Below are positions 34,214-35,161 of a stretch of 35,161 bases of DNA, piece after piece. The stretch covers positions 1 through 35,161 of the forward strand of contig CACHVW010000010.1 in NCBI GenBank assembly GCA_902583415.1, read 5' to 3'. This DNA comes from an uncultured SAR116 cluster alpha proteobacterium. Its GTDB lineage: Bacteria > Pseudomonadota > Alphaproteobacteria > Puniceispirillales > Marisalimonadaceae. The notes beneath the pieces were generated by a model. The model saw nothing but the letters and a program-made list of their open reading frames with translations, did not search any database and was not told the DNA's origin. Each line of letters begins with the position of its first letter. The stretch's first letter is position 1. The position numbers were made by a program, and so were the translations under genes.

Positions 34214-34900
34214 ATGAAATTAGATCATTTAGCTATAATAATGGATGGTAATAGACGGTGGGCGAGTGCTAATAATTTACCTTCTTACGAAGGTCATAGA
34301 AGAGGTGCTGAAAATTTATGGAATATAATTAATAACATTCAAGAGTTTAAATTAAAATTTCTTACTGTGTTTGTTTTTTCAACAGAAAACTGGAGAAGAT
34401 CTCGTAAAGAGATTTCTTTTTTGATGAGGTTGCTGAATGAATTTCTAGACCATACATTAACAAAAATTAATGAAAATAGTTTAAAAGTAAGGTTTATTGG
34501 TGATTTATCACCATTTGAGCAAAAAATTAAAGATAAAATTAAAATTATTAAAAGTAAATCACACTCAAACACAGGTGTTGTTATAACTTTAGCTCTAAAT
34601 TATGGTGGTAGATTGGATATTATTTCTGCAATCAATGAAATTTTAATTCACAATAAAAATTTCAAACAAATAAGTGAAAAAGACTTTAAGAAATATACAT
34701 TAAACAAAGATTTACCAGATCCAGATCTATTAATAAGGACAGGAGGAGAGATGAGATTGTCAAATTTTTTACTATGGGATTTGGCTTACACTGAGTTGAT
34801 GTTTGTACCTCAATTGTGGCCTGATTTTGATAAATTAATTTTAGAAAATTGTATCTCAGAATACTCTAAAAGAATAAGAAAATATGGTGGGGATAATTAA
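34214..34900 (+). CDS. uppS: Polyprenyl diphosphate synthase (undecaprenyl diphosphate synthase)
   Basis: Cis-prenyltransferase that makes the C55 lipid carrier for cell-wall synthesis. It has the pyrophosphate-binding IIMDGNRRWA (Asp11), GHRRGAENL, FVFSTENWRRS and the C-terminal PDPDLLIRTGGEMRLSNFLL with WDLAYTELMF. The usual RTSGE is RTGGE here. At 228 residues it is slightly shorter than E. coli UppS (253), mainly at the termini. Precedes cdsA as in most bacteria. Confidence 0.95.
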   Translation: MKLDHLAIIMDGNRRWASANNLPSYEGHRRGAENLWNIINNIQEFKLKFLTVFVFSTENWRRSRKEISFLMRLLNEFLDHTLTKINENSLKVRFIGDLSPFEQKIKDKIKIIKSKSHSNTGVVITLALNYGGRLDIISAINEILIHNKNFKQISEKDFKKYTLNKDLPDPDLLIRTGGEMRLSNFLLWDLAYTELMFVPQLWPDFDKLILENCISEYSKRIRKYGGDN

Positions 34901-35161
34901 ACTTTTCAAAAACATAACATCTATGTTTAATGTTCAAGAATTTAGACAAAGGTTTATTTCAACTACAATATTATCCTTTTTGTTTTTATTATTAATTATA
35001 TTAGGCAATCCTTACGTTTCAATTTTCTTTTCTATTCTTTTTAGTTTTGTTTTTTTTGAATATGAAAAATTAACTTCTAAAATTTTACAAAAATCACAAG
35101 TTTTTAAAATTTTGTTTCTGCAAGTAATTTTCTTGTTTTTTACTGTTTTTAAAATTTATAA
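34884..35161 (+). CDS. cdsA: Phosphatidate cytidylyltransferase, N-terminal part, cut by the window end
   Basis: Only about 92 residues are visible: a short basic start (VGIIKLFKNITS), then MFNVQEFRQRFISTT and at least two hydrophobic segments (ILSFLFLLLIILG and FFSILFSFVFFEYEK). The R-F-I-S pattern before the first helix and the E-Y after the second resemble CdsA, which makes CDP-diacylglycerol from phosphatidate at the inner membrane. Position after uppS supports the name. The start is either ATG 34884, overlapping uppS by 17 bp, or ATG 34923. The conserved C-terminal signature lies outside the window. Confidence 0.72.
   Translation, partial: MVGIIKLFKNITSMFNVQEFRQRFISTTILSFLFLLLIILGNPYVSIFFSILFSFVFFEYEKLTSKILQKSQVFKILFLQVIFLFFTVFKIY

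Noticed and set aside
1-35161. Defence system, prophage, CRISPR array, insertion sequence, tRNA or rRNA
   Set aside because: No gap is longer than about 175 bases, no array of spaced repeats was seen, and every substantial ORF is assigned to a known family or is a shadow.

Overview
This 35,161-base window is AT-rich and almost entirely coding. It looks like a piece of chromosome from a streamlined alphaproteobacterium, plausibly a marine lineage of the SAR11/HIMB59/AEGEAN-169 kind. The evidence is gene order typical of Alphaproteobacteria (smpB, folK and rpoZ near a single RelA/SpoT gene; pdxJ-acpS-lepB-rnc-era-recO; proS-lolCE-lolD-dnaE; rpsB-tsf-pyrH-frr-uppS-cdsA), a short prolyl-tRNA synthetase, a HemB with an Asp-type rather than Cys-type metal site, and very short intergenic gaps with many 1 to 20 bp overlaps. 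The genus is inference. TGA is used as a stop (for example pdxJ and era), so the standard code applies. I saw no rRNA, tRNA, CRISPR array, transposase or phage gene.

Layout. (1) 1-4050 is accessory metabolism: the 3' part of an FMN-dependent alpha-hydroxy-acid dehydrogenase, a YczE-like membrane protein with no obvious canonical start, a TauE/SafE-type anion exporter, a YdjA-like nitroreductase and a PLP-dependent serine/threonine dehydratase or racemase. (2) 4142-15740 is a dense co-directional housekeeping block: dapA, smpB, folK, rpoZ, relA/spoT, a DUF2062 protein, pdxJ, acpS, lepB, rnc, era, recO, parC. (3) 15741-22285 is a transport and catabolism unit: a Tat-exported TRAP solute-binding protein, an oversized DctQ, a DctM with a roughly 330-residue predicted coiled-coil tail, and a gamma-glutamyltransferase/oxamate-amidohydrolase-like Ntn hydrolase. 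It lies between parC and bpt, genes that are close neighbours in many Alphaproteobacteria, so it looks like an insertion into a core block. (4) Reverse-strand bpt and hemB are followed by forward proS, a frameshifted lolC/E, lolD and dnaE. (5) 30898-35161 is the rpsB-tsf-pyrH-frr-uppS-cdsA cluster, with a structured rpsB leader; cdsA runs off the end.

The strongest anomaly is lolC/E, a normally essential gene whose coding information is well preserved but spread over three frames by four single-base indels at homopolymers within about 500 bp. This could be local sequence error, a real decaying gene, or slippage-tolerant expression. Other points worth checking are the DctM tail, the TRAP-Ntn hydrolase pairing, the inverted repeat over the TRAP promoter, the hairpin after dctP, the rpsB leader and a possible leaderless relA/spoT transcript. 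I found no clear candidate for a wholly new biological system; most of the window is ordinary core genome.
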